A program made the position numbers and the translations under genes. Under the pieces are notes generated by a model. That model was not told where the DNA came from. It ran no database searches and was given only the letters and a program-made list of their open reading frames with translations. Positions 14,740 to 21,971 of a stretch of 64,000 nt of DNA are shown piece after piece (position 1 is the first letter of the stretch; each line of letters opens with the position of its first letter). Source of the DNA: Oscillospiraceae bacterium (lineage in GTDB: Bacteria > Bacillota > Clostridia > Oscillospirales > Ruminococcaceae); NCBI GenBank assembly GCA_020024285.1, contig JAHHTZ010000006.1:1-64000 (forward strand), given 5' to 3'.

Positions 14740-16392
14740 TTATGAGAAATTATTCTTATTTTTTGCATGAGAATACAAATTTTTTCCACGTTCGCGCTCC
14801 AAAACAGCGATTTGATCGGCAATCCGCTTAAAAATCGGGGACGCCACCTGACCGCCGTATTCTCCCCCTTCCACAAAGACGACCATCGCATACCGCGGCT
14901 GATCGGCGGGGAAAAATCCTGCGAACCACGCATGGACGATCTCTTTTCCAAATTCGTCATACGTCCCCGTCTGGGCGGATGCTGTCTTTCCTCCGGCTCC
15001 GCCGAGCTTTGGCTTGCCGCGTGTTCCACTTCCCTCTTCCACAACGCCGATCATGAAGTCCTGCAATTTTTGTGCGGTGTCCTTTGAGAAAATGCGGTTT
15101 TTTGCAAACTGCGCCTCCTCACGCAGAGTGATCCCGTCATCCGTCCATCCCTTCACCAGCCGGGGTGTCACACTGGTTCCGCCGTTTGCGATGCTGCTCA
15201 CCATTGCTGCCACCTGAACGGGCGTTGCCATCAGCGTCCCCTGTCCAAAGGAGAGGTTTGCCAGTGCAAGGTCGTTTGTGATTTCCTTTACCTTCGGGAG
15301 ATTGCCCGACGCGGAGAAAACGCCCGGAGCAAACAGGCTTTCCTTGCCAAAGCCCATTGCCTCCCCCATTGCAATGATGTTTTCGGCACCTGTTTCCTTG
15401 CCCAGTGCAATGAAATAGGGGTTGCAGGAATCTTCGATTGCTTCCTTCATCGCGACAGCGCCGTGACCTGCCCAGTTGTGGCAGCGCACCATGCGCCCGT
15501 CGATTTCCACACCGCCCACACAGGTTACCGAAAAATCGGGTGTGATGCCTTTTTCGAGGGCAGCCGCCGCCACGCACAGCTTAAAGGTGGAGCCGACGTT
15601 GTAGCGGCAGAAGGCGCGGTTGAGAAAGGGGGAATCTTTATCGTCGAGCGATTTTTCCACTTCGTAGGGTGAAAAAGTTGGCATACTGGACGACGCCTTG
15701 ATGTCCCCGTTTTGCACATCCATCACCACCACAGCCCCCTTTTTGATCTGCTGCCTTGTCACGGTATCGACGATCTCCTGGATTTCCCGGTCGAGCGTCA
15801 GCATCACGCCGCACTCAGGCGGAGCGCTGTTTCCACGCTGTTCACAGGGGATGCTGTCGAGCGGATTGCGCACAACGTCCACCCCATAGCGCACCGATAC
15901 CTCCTCCCCTGCTGCGCTCAGCTGCTCCTCGAAGGCGCGCTCGATGCCGCTCACGCCCTTCCCCTCCCGATCGAGGTAGCCCAAAATATGAACAGCATTC
16001 GGATGTGAGCCATAGCGCGAATAGATGGGCACACTGAGGATGCCAAGGGATTCGATGGGGGACTTTCCCACCATGCACAGGAAGGGAACGCCCTGACGCA
16101 GCTGCTCGAGCACCTCGGTGCGATCCGGTCCGACGATGGCTTCTGCCAGTGCAGCGGCAGCCTCCGGCTGCGGCGACACAACGGCAGCATATTCCTTTTC
16201 GCGGTCGGTCATGCGCTCGCCGCGGCAGTCGTAGACTGCGCCCCGCGTGGTGGCAACATCCACCGTATAGGTACTTTGCTGTGTTGCCGCCCGCGTGAGG
16301 TCCTCACTGAAGCAAAGCTGATACACACGCATCATCACGCCGCAAAACAGCACAACCATCGTAAGATAGAGTGCGATGATTCGTTTTCCCAT
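14740..16392 (-). CDS. Class B penicillin-binding protein (transpeptidase)
   Basis: 550 aa. N-terminal membrane anchor (IIALYLTMVVLFCGVMM, 5-21), PBP dimerisation domain with TTRGAVYDCRGERMTD, then a transpeptidase domain. Active-site motifs: S268-T-F-K271 (nucleophile Ser268), S322-C-N324, and KTASAQTG near 470 in place of the usual KTG. No PASTA domains and no glycosyltransferase domain. It cross-links peptidoglycan; a sporulation or elongation role (SpoVD/PBP2-like) is possible but not shown. Its ribosome site GGAGGTG lies inside the 3' arm of the terminator of the macro-domain gene, and the T run abuts the ATG. Confidence 0.9.
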   Translation of the reverse strand: MGKRIIALYLTMVVLFCGVMMRVYQLCFSEDLTRAATQQSTYTVDVATTRGAVYDCRGERMTDREKEYAAVVSPQPEAAAALAEAIVGPDRTEVLEQLRQGVPFLCMVGKSPIESLGILSVPIYSRYGSHPNAVHILGYLDREGKGVSGIERAFEEQLSAAGEEVSVRYGVDVVRNPLDSIPCEQRGNSAPPECGVMLTLDREIQEIVDTVTRQQIKKGAVVVMDVQNGDIKASSSMPTFSPYEVEKSLDDKDSPFLNRAFCRYNVGSTFKLCVAAAALEKGITPDFSVTCVGGVEIDGRMVRCHNWAGHGAVAMKEAIEDSCNPYFIALGKETGAENIIAMGEAMGFGKESLFAPGVFSASGNLPKVKEITNDLALANLSFGQGTLMATPVQVAAMVSSIANGGTSVTPRLVKGWTDDGITLREEAQFAKNRIFSKDTAQKLQDFMIGVVEEGSGTRGKPKLGGAGGKTASAQTGTYDEFGKEIVHAWFAGFFPADQPRYAMVVFVEGGEYGGQVASPIFKRIADQIAVLERERGKNLYSHAKNKNNFS

Positions 16393-16440
16393 AAAAAAGC
16401 ACCTCCCTTCCCAGCAGTATGGGAAGGGAGGTGCTTTTTT
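16393..16440 (-). terminator. Perfect 21-bp terminator hairpin containing the PBP ribosome site
   Basis: Arms 16393-16413 and 16420-16440 are exact complements (AAAAAAGCACCTCCCTTCCC.. / ..GGGAAGGGAGGTGCTTTTTT) around a 6-nt loop. On the minus strand it terminates the macro-domain gene. The 3' arm holds GGGAGGTG, the only Shine-Dalgarno for the PBP whose ATG begins at 16392, the base next to the T run. Confidence 0.9.
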
Positions 16441-16457
16441 ATTCTATGATTTTACCG

Positions 16458-16973
16458 TTATTTTATGTACTGTGCGCTGCACATCTCGTAAACAAGGGTC
16501 GTGCGCTCATCGAGGCAAACGATCGTCACCTCTTCGAGCTGATCGTCCTGCTTGAGAAAATCGCCGATGGTCTGCACTGCAACCCTTGCAGCGATGTTCA
16601 CCGGAAAGTGGTATTGCCCTGTGCTGATGGAAGGAAAGGCGATGGTTTTTATCTTTTCTTCCACTGCCTTTTGAAGACAGCTGCTGTAGCAGGCTGCAAG
16701 CTGCCCCGACTCTCCGCGGTCCCCTCCGTACCACATCGGGTTCACGGTATGGAGGATTTTCTGCGCAGGAAGATCATACCCATCTGTTATCAGAACACCG
16801 CCCGGCACACAGCTTTCATAGCGGCCGAGCGCTCGGTGCAGCTCCTCCCCTGCCTTGGAAAAGATTTTTTCGCTTACACTTCCAGCACTTTTCAAATCCT
16901 CGGTGATTGGGTTTACCACAGCCTGCGCCGGATATTCTGTAATGTCGCCCACTTTGACCAAAAAGCGTTTCAT
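16458..16973 (-). CDS. Macro-domain protein (ADP-ribose binding)
   Basis: 171 aa, a single macro domain. Relatives bind or hydrolyse ADP-ribose or O-acetyl-ADP-ribose. Seen: VGDITEYPAQAVVNPITEDL at the start (the VNP binding strand), GGVLITDGYDLPAQKILHTV, and the C-terminal loop AFPSISTGQYHFPVNIAARVAV, which corresponds to the phosphate-binding GIxxG-like segment. The usual VVNAAN is VVNPIT, so the adenine-ribose pocket differs and activity is uncertain. Promoter at 17007-17035; the terminator that follows controls the downstream PBP gene. Confidence 0.87.
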   Translation of the reverse strand: MKRFLVKVGDITEYPAQAVVNPITEDLKSAGSVSEKIFSKAGEELHRALGRYESCVPGGVLITDGYDLPAQKILHTVNPMWYGGDRGESGQLAACYSSCLQKAVEEKIKTIAFPSISTGQYHFPVNIAARVAVQTIGDFLKQDDQLEEVTIVCLDERTTLVYEMCSAQYIK

Positions 16974-17006
16974 TGCGTGTCCTCCCCGATTTCTTCTTCG
17001 CTATCC

Positions 17007-17035
17007 ATCATAGCACAAACAAAGCAATTATTCAA
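17007..17035 (-). promoter_or_regulatory. Promoter of the macro-domain gene
   Basis: TTGAAT (17035-17030), 17-nt spacer ending TGC, TATGAT (17012-17007) on the minus strand. Confidence 0.75.
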
Positions 17036-17095
17036 GATACTGGGCAAACTCTCTCATTTTCCCCTATATCTTGTGTTTTTTCGACGATTTGATGC

Positions 17096-17123
17096 AAAAA
17101 AGGCTGTACCATCCCGTACAGCC
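17096..17123 (-). terminator. Terminator after the DnaJ/membrane-protein operon
   Basis: GGCTGTAC-GGGATG-GTACAGCC followed by TTTTTT on the minus strand, directly after the gene ending at 17140. Confidence 0.9.
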
Positions 17124-17139
17124 CCTTCGCTTTTTTCTG

Positions 17140-17685
17140 TTATCCTGCCTTGTGAAAGAATCTGCGGCGCAGGATGTGAACATACGCATAGGTGATGCGT
17201 CCCAGTGCCAGATCAAACACGACAAAGACAAGGTTCCCCATCAGCCAGGTCACAAGGAGGGTAAATTCCCCAAAGGTGCCCATCTCCTCCAGAATCTCTG
17301 TCAATCCAAAGAGATTGATGATGATCCAGTAGCTTGCGAGGATGCTGATGTTAAAGACCGCAAATTTTGCCGCGATGCGCAGAAAACGGTATTTGATCCG
17401 TTCCAGCACACCCTTGACGATGGGATAAAACCCGAAAAATCCGATAAACATCATGGCAGCCTCCTTGTCGGGGCACATGAAGAGCGACAGCAGCGAAACT
17501 GCCGTATAAACCATGGCAGCAGTTGGGCGTCCCATCTCCACCACCACTGCCACAAGCACGATGCCTGCCATCGCCGGCAGAGCAAAGGTTGCAAAGGGGA
17601 TCATCCCTGTCATAAACATCAATAAAAGGCACAGGGCTGAGGTCAAGCCTCCCACAGCCACCTGTGTGCTCTTACGCATTTTCAT
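17140..17685 (-). CDS. Integral membrane protein, possibly ECF S-component-like
   Basis: 181 aa from ATG 17685 (MKMRKSTQVAVGGLTSALCL), with AGAAGGG upstream. A longer frame overlapping the DnaJ gene lacks a ribosome site. About five membrane segments: 10-30, 33-52, 58-75, 84-100, 115-135, 145-165. The basic start followed by an Ala/Gly-rich first helix and the small size resemble S-components of energy-coupling factor transporters, and an ECF module is encoded at 28686-31272, but the substrate-binding features cannot be judged. It follows the J-domain gene by 26 nt and ends at a strong terminator. Confidence 0.6.
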   Translation of the reverse strand: MKMRKSTQVAVGGLTSALCLLLMFMTGMIPFATFALPAMAGIVLVAVVVEMGRPTAAMVYTAVSLLSLFMCPDKEAAMMFIGFFGFYPIVKGVLERIKYRFLRIAAKFAVFNISILASYWIIINLFGLTEILEEMGTFGEFTLLVTWLMGNLVFVVFDLALGRITYAYVHILRRRFFHKAG

Positions 17686-17711
17686 AAAATAACGACCCTT
17701 CTCTTTGGTAC

Positions 17712-18338
17712 TTAGCAGCAGCGGATCAGATCTCCACCCATGCACTCGCAGCAGCAGTCGGCACAAAACAGCGTGCTGAAGACATCACAGCAGTCACAGC
17801 CGCCTGTAGATGCTGTGGTGTAGCCCCTTGTTTGATAGGGATTTGCTGTACCGCGCTGCCACATCATCTGCTGCAGGGCAGCCTGATACTCGCTGTTTGA
17901 GGGGTTGAGCTGACAGGCTCTTGTAAAGTATTGCAGCGCCTGCTCCAGCCAGCCCTTGTTGTAGAAGATGTTCCCCTTGAGGAAATACCATTCTGCATCG
18001 CGCCCGCTCTCCGGCACACCGTCCAAAAGCTCCTCTGCCTCCACGATGCGCCGCTGCATGATCAAAACACGGATATCCTGAAACTGCGCCGATCCTTGCC
18101 GTGTGTTTTGGTAGGTGTGGTGCGCACTTTGTGCACCGCCCTGCGAAGAACGGCGGCGCTCACGCTGAATGGTATCGTATGCTTCGTTGATCTGCTTCAT
18201 CTTTTCCTGTGCAAGGTCTGCAAGCGGATTGTTGGCATAATTATCAGGATGGTATTTGCGTGCCAAGTTTCGATATGCTATTTTGATTTGCTCCTCTGTT
18301 GCATCCGGGGCGATCCCCAATATTTTATATGGATCCAT
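17712..18338 (-). CDS. J-domain protein with TPR and cysteine-rich tail
   Basis: 208 aa. Residues 1-65 are a J domain (MDPYKILGIAPDATEEQIKI) with the HPD tripeptide at 30-32, which stimulates DnaK-type ATPases. A middle helical region (about 95-165) contains a TPR-like pair (AEWYFLKGNIFYNKGWLEQA, LQYFTRACQLNPSNSEYQAA). The last 30 residues hold ten cysteines (GGCDCC, CADCCCECMGG, RCC), a pattern that could bind metal or a lipid/redox partner. It lies 9 nt downstream of the DUF5685 gene, a pairing seen in other Clostridia as I recall. Not a canonical DnaJ: there is no G/F region or central zinc-finger domain. Confidence 0.85.
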   Translation of the reverse strand: MDPYKILGIAPDATEEQIKIAYRNLARKYHPDNYANNPLADLAQEKMKQINEAYDTIQRERRRSSQGGAQSAHHTYQNTRQGSAQFQDIRVLIMQRRIVEAEELLDGVPESGRDAEWYFLKGNIFYNKGWLEQALQYFTRACQLNPSNSEYQAALQQMMWQRGTANPYQTRGYTTASTGGCDCCDVFSTLFCADCCCECMGGDLIRCC

Positions 18339-18347
18339 ACATCCTCC

Positions 18348-19211
18348 CTATAACTCCTCGTTTGTTGTTTGATTCCCTTTCTTTTTGCACAGCCTGTCAA
18401 CAGCATCCTTGAGCCCCAGCTCCACCACATTGGAGAGGATGCCCTCAAACATCCTGACATCCACAAGCTCATAGGCGCGCCAGATCTCCGCGATGGTCAT
18501 GTAAAGCGAGGCAACCGCCTGCTCCTGCGCCTGATCGGGGCTTTCGGTATAGCGAAAGGGATTATAATTGTTGTTGTGTATATCGTCCTCTAAATCGTCG
18601 AGGGCATCCATGAGATAGACCCACCGCCCCAGCATATAGCCCATCCTCCTCAGCGCGCCGCGCCGGATGGGATCGTCCGACAATTCTTCCAGCACTGCCT
18701 CCAGGATCTTCCCTGATGGCTCGCTCGCCTGATCGACACACGCACAGTGCGCTTTTTCAAGCTGCGCCTGCGCCTGCATCTGCTCGCACACCACCTGTGC
18801 GATGTGCGGCTCTTTGCTCTGCGCCTTATGAAAGGCGCGGCGCGCAAAGGGGAGCGCCGTCAGGCACAGCAGCTTTTCGAAAAAGCCTCCATCCTCCAGA
18901 TTGTCAAGCAATTTATAATACAGCAGGATGGTGGCTGAAGCTGCCGCACGGTCGAGGCACTCGTTTTCCATACAGACATTTCGGCGTTTGAGCGGATGTG
19001 CAATGCACCGCTCCTGGGTAAAGCGGACAGCCTCCTCCTGCACTCCGATGGACAGGAGCGCAAGAAAGGCAAAGTCATAGCTCAGGGTCATGCGTACAAA
19101 CGGACCGTACACCCTGCCAAGCTGTTTGCACAAGCCGCAGTAAACGGCGGAATATGCTTCTTTTTCCTTGACCTTCAGCTCGAAAGTACAGGGCTTAATA
19201 TATCCAAACAA
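18348..19211 (-). CDS. DUF5685 family protein
   Basis: 287 aa, starting with TTG at 19211 (FGYIKPCTFELKVKEKEAYS), supported by GAGG 9 nt upstream and by the usual family start. Typical features are AVYCGLCKQLGRVYG near residue 24, CIAHPLKRR, and the acidic VYLMDALDDLEDD motif near residue 200, reminiscent of the Asp-rich helices of terpene or phytoene synthase folds. The protein is helical and probably soluble. Function unknown. It heads the transcript with the J-domain gene and the small membrane protein, ending at the terminator at 17096. Confidence 0.82.
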   Translation of the reverse strand: MFGYIKPCTFELKVKEKEAYSAVYCGLCKQLGRVYGPFVRMTLSYDFAFLALLSIGVQEEAVRFTQERCIAHPLKRRNVCMENECLDRAAASATILLYYKLLDNLEDGGFFEKLLCLTALPFARRAFHKAQSKEPHIAQVVCEQMQAQAQLEKAHCACVDQASEPSGKILEAVLEELSDDPIRRGALRRMGYMLGRWVYLMDALDDLEDDIHNNNYNPFRYTESPDQAQEQAVASLYMTIAEIWRAYELVDVRMFEGILSNVVELGLKDAVDRLCKKKGNQTTNEEL

Positions 19212-19324
19212 ACCATTTTTCCTCTTTCATTATAATGTTCCATTTTACTATATTTCCGCTGGAAATTCTTAAACATTTTGTAAATACGGCATCTGCTTGT
19301 ACCGGAAGATTTTTTTAGCCCTTT

Positions 19325-19360
19325 AAAAAACATCCTGCGGAAAATCCGCAGGATGTTTTG
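19325..19360 (-). terminator. Terminator of the CD0519-type gene
   Basis: ACATCCTGCGGA / TCCGCAGGATGT with TTTTTT following on the minus strand, 20 nt beyond the stop at 19379. Confidence 0.9.
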
Positions 19361-19378
19361 CAATTACTGATCGATCGA

Positions 19379-20563
19379 TTAAAACAAGGAAAAAAGCACG
19401 TACAGCCAATGCGCTGCAACCCCGGCACACAGCCCGCCGATGGTGTGGCTGAAAATTGCCTTGCTTGTCAAATGAGGGCATTTGAGGCTATCCATCATTG
19501 CCACATGGGTACTCAGATAACCGCTCCAGCACATGCACATCGCAGTGAATACGGCGATATCGTTTCCGGTTGCGATGCCTTCTGCCACCATCTTCGGCAC
19601 AAGACCGATTGCAGCACCGGCGGCACCGAGTGCAGTGATCGGGATCGCCACCGCCTGCGGACTTGTGAATCCGAACAGCGGACGCAGGAACATCTCGATC
19701 TTCTTTCCTACTACCGGCAGGAACCCGATCCCTTCATAGGCGGCACCGGTATAGCTCCCGTCAGCAGACGGACCGTTTGTAAGCATCATAACGATGGAGC
19801 AAATGATCAAAACGCCCGGAATGATGGCAAAACCCATCGATACACCCGATTTTCCGCCTTCCAGCATTGCGGACATGAAGCGGGAGCCAACACCGCCCGG
19901 ACGAACTACGCGGTAATCCATGCGGACATTCTGCTGGCTGTCGTCCACTTCGCAAAATTCCTCTGTGCCATAGGCTTTTGCGCTGAAGTACAGCATGATG
20001 CGTACACTGACGATACTGCCCACCACAGCACCGAGGTTTCCGATGAGGGCTGCTTTTACAAAGTTCTCTCCGCTTGGGGAGGGAATGCCCATCATAAAGG
20101 TGGTGATGATCAATCCCATGCCAAAGGCGGTGCCGATGTTGGTGAGGGCAGGAAGCTGATATTTCTTAAAATAACGGCGGAATCCCTGGTCATCCGCAAG
20201 AGTGAGGATCGCGGGGTTATCCGAAAGATAGGTTGCGATGATTCCGATGACGCTTGCTCCCGGAAGACCGTACAGCGGCTTCATCAAAGGAGAAAGGATC
20301 ATATTGATGATGGCAACGATACCGAATTCCGTCAAAAGTGCAGAAATGGCACCTGCCAAAACCGCAATCGCCATAATGTTGAACACAGTACCCAATAAAA
20401 GCTCATACGCTGTATTCATGAGGGTGTTCATCATGTTCACAACGCCCATTTTTGCGCCTAAGACGCTAAAAAAGGCTAAAAACAACCCCATAAAAACAAA
20501 ACTTTCCGGACTGACAACCTTTTTCATCTTCACACTGGAAGAAACCTCGACCTGATTTTCCAT
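19379..20563 (-). CDS. CD0519/CD1768 family membrane protein
   Basis: 394 aa with about ten membrane segments, beginning SFVFMGLFLAFFSVLGAKMG. Conserved-looking loops are GIIATYLSDNPAILTLADD, FMMGIPSPSGENFVKAALIG and GLVPKMVAEGIATGNDIAVF. The layout resembles the nucleoside-recognition (Gate) membrane proteins, and NCBI uses the CD0519/CD1768 name for relatives in Clostridioides. Transport is likely, but the substrate is not known. Monocistronic, with promoter at 20617-20645, divergent from dut. Confidence 0.78.
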   Translation of the reverse strand: MENQVEVSSSVKMKKVVSPESFVFMGLFLAFFSVLGAKMGVVNMMNTLMNTAYELLLGTVFNIMAIAVLAGAISALLTEFGIVAIINMILSPLMKPLYGLPGASVIGIIATYLSDNPAILTLADDQGFRRYFKKYQLPALTNIGTAFGMGLIITTFMMGIPSPSGENFVKAALIGNLGAVVGSIVSVRIMLYFSAKAYGTEEFCEVDDSQQNVRMDYRVVRPGGVGSRFMSAMLEGGKSGVSMGFAIIPGVLIICSIVMMLTNGPSADGSYTGAAYEGIGFLPVVGKKIEMFLRPLFGFTSPQAVAIPITALGAAGAAIGLVPKMVAEGIATGNDIAVFTAMCMCWSGYLSTHVAMMDSLKCPHLTSKAIFSHTIGGLCAGVAAHWLYVLFSLF

Positions 20564-20616
20564 AAACGGAATTCCCCCCGACGAACTGATACTGTTTCAC
20601 TGCGGAAACTATCGGT

Positions 20617-20645
20617 ATCATAGCATAATGATATATAAAATTCAA
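20617..20645 (-). promoter_or_regulatory. Promoter of the CD0519-type gene
   Basis: TTGAAT (20645-20640), 17-nt spacer ending TGC, TATGAT (20622-20617). The -35 and -10 hexamers are identical to those of the macro-domain gene promoter. Confidence 0.75.
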
Positions 20646-20782
20646 TTATATCTTTTCCTTTTTCATTTAAATTGATGAAGATGGTGCTTTTCTATGCCTA
20701 TTTTTGGAATTATTGATGAATAATTTTCTATAGTATATGAAACCGTGTGCAGAAAAATAATCGAAAAACAAAAAACAATTCG

Positions 20783-20811
20783 TTGTTGTTTGTTTCGGTT
20801 TGTGGTAGAAT
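20783..20811 (+). promoter_or_regulatory. Promoter of dut-maf
   Basis: TTGTTG (20783-20788), 17-nt spacer, TAGAAT (20806-20811) on the plus strand. Confidence 0.65.
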
Positions 20812-20881
20812 ACAAGGCAGCATTATTGTTAGAGCTGCAAGCTTTGGATCATCCAGTTTGTTTCAAAAGGAGAACTGCATC

Positions 20882-21325
20882 ATGTCAATCTTAAAGATAA
20901 AGCGAGTACACGAAGCGGCGCAGATCCCGCGCCGCGAAACACCCGGAAGTGCAGGACACGATCTTCGTGCCTGCATTTCACACGATCTGTGCATCCCTGC
21001 GGGAGGGACTGTAAAGGTCCCCACCGGCATTGCCATCGAGCTTGAGAGCAGCCACTACGTTGCAGTCATCGCTGCAAGAAGCTCAATGGCTGCAAAATAC
21101 GGGATCACGATGGCAAACGGCATCGGGGTCATCGATTCTGACTACCGCGGCGAGCTTGCCGTGCTGCTGCACAACCATTCGAATACCGATTTCATCGTCC
21201 GCCCCAACGACCGCATCGCACAGCTCATCCTCTTTCCGGTGGAGCTGCCGGAGCTTGTGGAAACCGATACGCTCACAGATACCGAGCGCGGCGAGGGCGG
21301 CTTTGGCTCGACCGGACGTGCATAA
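20882..21325 (+). CDS. dut: dUTP diphosphatase
   Basis: 147 aa from ATG 20882 (MSILKIKRVHEAAQIPRRET), with AAGGAG upstream; the longer frame from 20747 runs through the promoter. Trimeric dUTPase that hydrolyses dUTP to dUMP, keeping uracil out of DNA and feeding ThyX. The five motifs are visible: PGSAGHDLRA (21-30), ARSSMAAKYGI, NGIGVIDSDYRGEL, RPNDRIAQLILFP and the P-loop-like RGEGGFGSTG at the C-terminus. It is followed 12 nt later by maf; both cleanse nucleotide pools. Confidence 0.97.
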   Translation: MSILKIKRVHEAAQIPRRETPGSAGHDLRACISHDLCIPAGGTVKVPTGIAIELESSHYVAVIAARSSMAAKYGITMANGIGVIDSDYRGELAVLLHNHSNTDFIVRPNDRIAQLILFPVELPELVETDTLTDTERGEGGFGSTGRA

Positions 21326-21337
21326 AGGAGGATTTGT

Positions 21338-21904
21338 ATGAAACTGATCCTCGCTTCCCAATCTCCGCGCCGCATGGAGCTTTTGCGCCACATCACAACA
21401 GACTTTGTGACGGAGCCTTCCTACGCAGAGGAATCCATTCCGGACGGCTTTACCCCCGCTCAGGCGGTGCAGTTCCTTGCACAGGCAAAGGCACATGAAG
21501 TGGCACAGCGTCATCCCGATGCGCTTGTCATCGGTTCTGACACCGTGGTGAGCATCGACGGGAAAATCCTCGGAAAACCACGGGACAAGGAACACTGCAT
21601 CGCCATGCTGCATCAGCTCTCCGGACGCGTGCATGAAGTCTACACGGGGGTTTCGATGCAGTATCACAATGAGGCGGAAACCTTTTACGATGTCACACAG
21701 GTGGAATTTTATCCACTCTCCGAGGAGGACATCCTGTGGTACGCAGGGCTCTCCGAGCCATACGACAAGGCAGGCGGCTATGGCATCCAGGGCAGGGGAT
21801 GCCTTCTTGTGCGGCGCATCATTGGAGACTATTACAATGTAATGGGTTTTCCTGTAGCGATGGTGGCGCGCAGACTCCGCCCCCATTTTTCCTTCACTGA
21901 GTAA
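21338..21904 (+). CDS. maf: Maf family nucleoside triphosphate pyrophosphatase
   Basis: 188 aa, strong AAGGAGG before the ATG. Maf proteins hydrolyse dTTP/UTP or modified nucleotides to monophosphates and are tied to septum arrest in Bacillus. Seen: ILASQSPRRMELL (phosphate loop), VIGSDTVVSIDGKILGKPRD with the catalytic Asp, SGRVHEVYTGVS, and EPYDKAGGYGIQGRG. Second gene of a dut-maf pair with related house-cleaning function, ending at the perfect palindrome 21931-21968. Confidence 0.95.
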   Translation: MKLILASQSPRRMELLRHITTDFVTEPSYAEESIPDGFTPAQAVQFLAQAKAHEVAQRHPDALVIGSDTVVSIDGKILGKPRDKEHCIAMLHQLSGRVHEVYTGVSMQYHNEAETFYDVTQVEFYPLSEEDILWYAGLSEPYDKAGGYGIQGRGCLLVRRIIGDYYNVMGFPVAMVARRLRPHFSFTE

Positions 21905-21930
21905 GGTTCTTCCAATATACAAGAACGAGA

Positions 21931-21968
21931 ATAAGGCGGTGTGACCCAATTGGGTCACACCGCCTTAT
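21931..21968. terminator. Bidirectional terminator, 38-bp perfect palindrome
   Basis: ATAAGGCGGTGTGACCCAA is followed at once by its exact complement, leaving no separate loop. It separates convergent maf and the amidohydrolase gene, with a T-rich tail on the plus strand (GTTTT). Confidence 0.8.
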
Positions 21969-21971
21969 GTT

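Larger units (their letters stand above)
20564..20881. other. Intergenic region with divergent promoters (318 bp)
   Basis: No gene is visible. The left part holds the minus-strand promoter of the membrane-protein gene (20617-20645) and its ribosome site GGGGGG. The right part holds the plus-strand dut promoter (20783-20811). The centre (20640-20760) is AT rich and has no convincing repeat or riboswitch-like structure. Confidence 0.7.
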
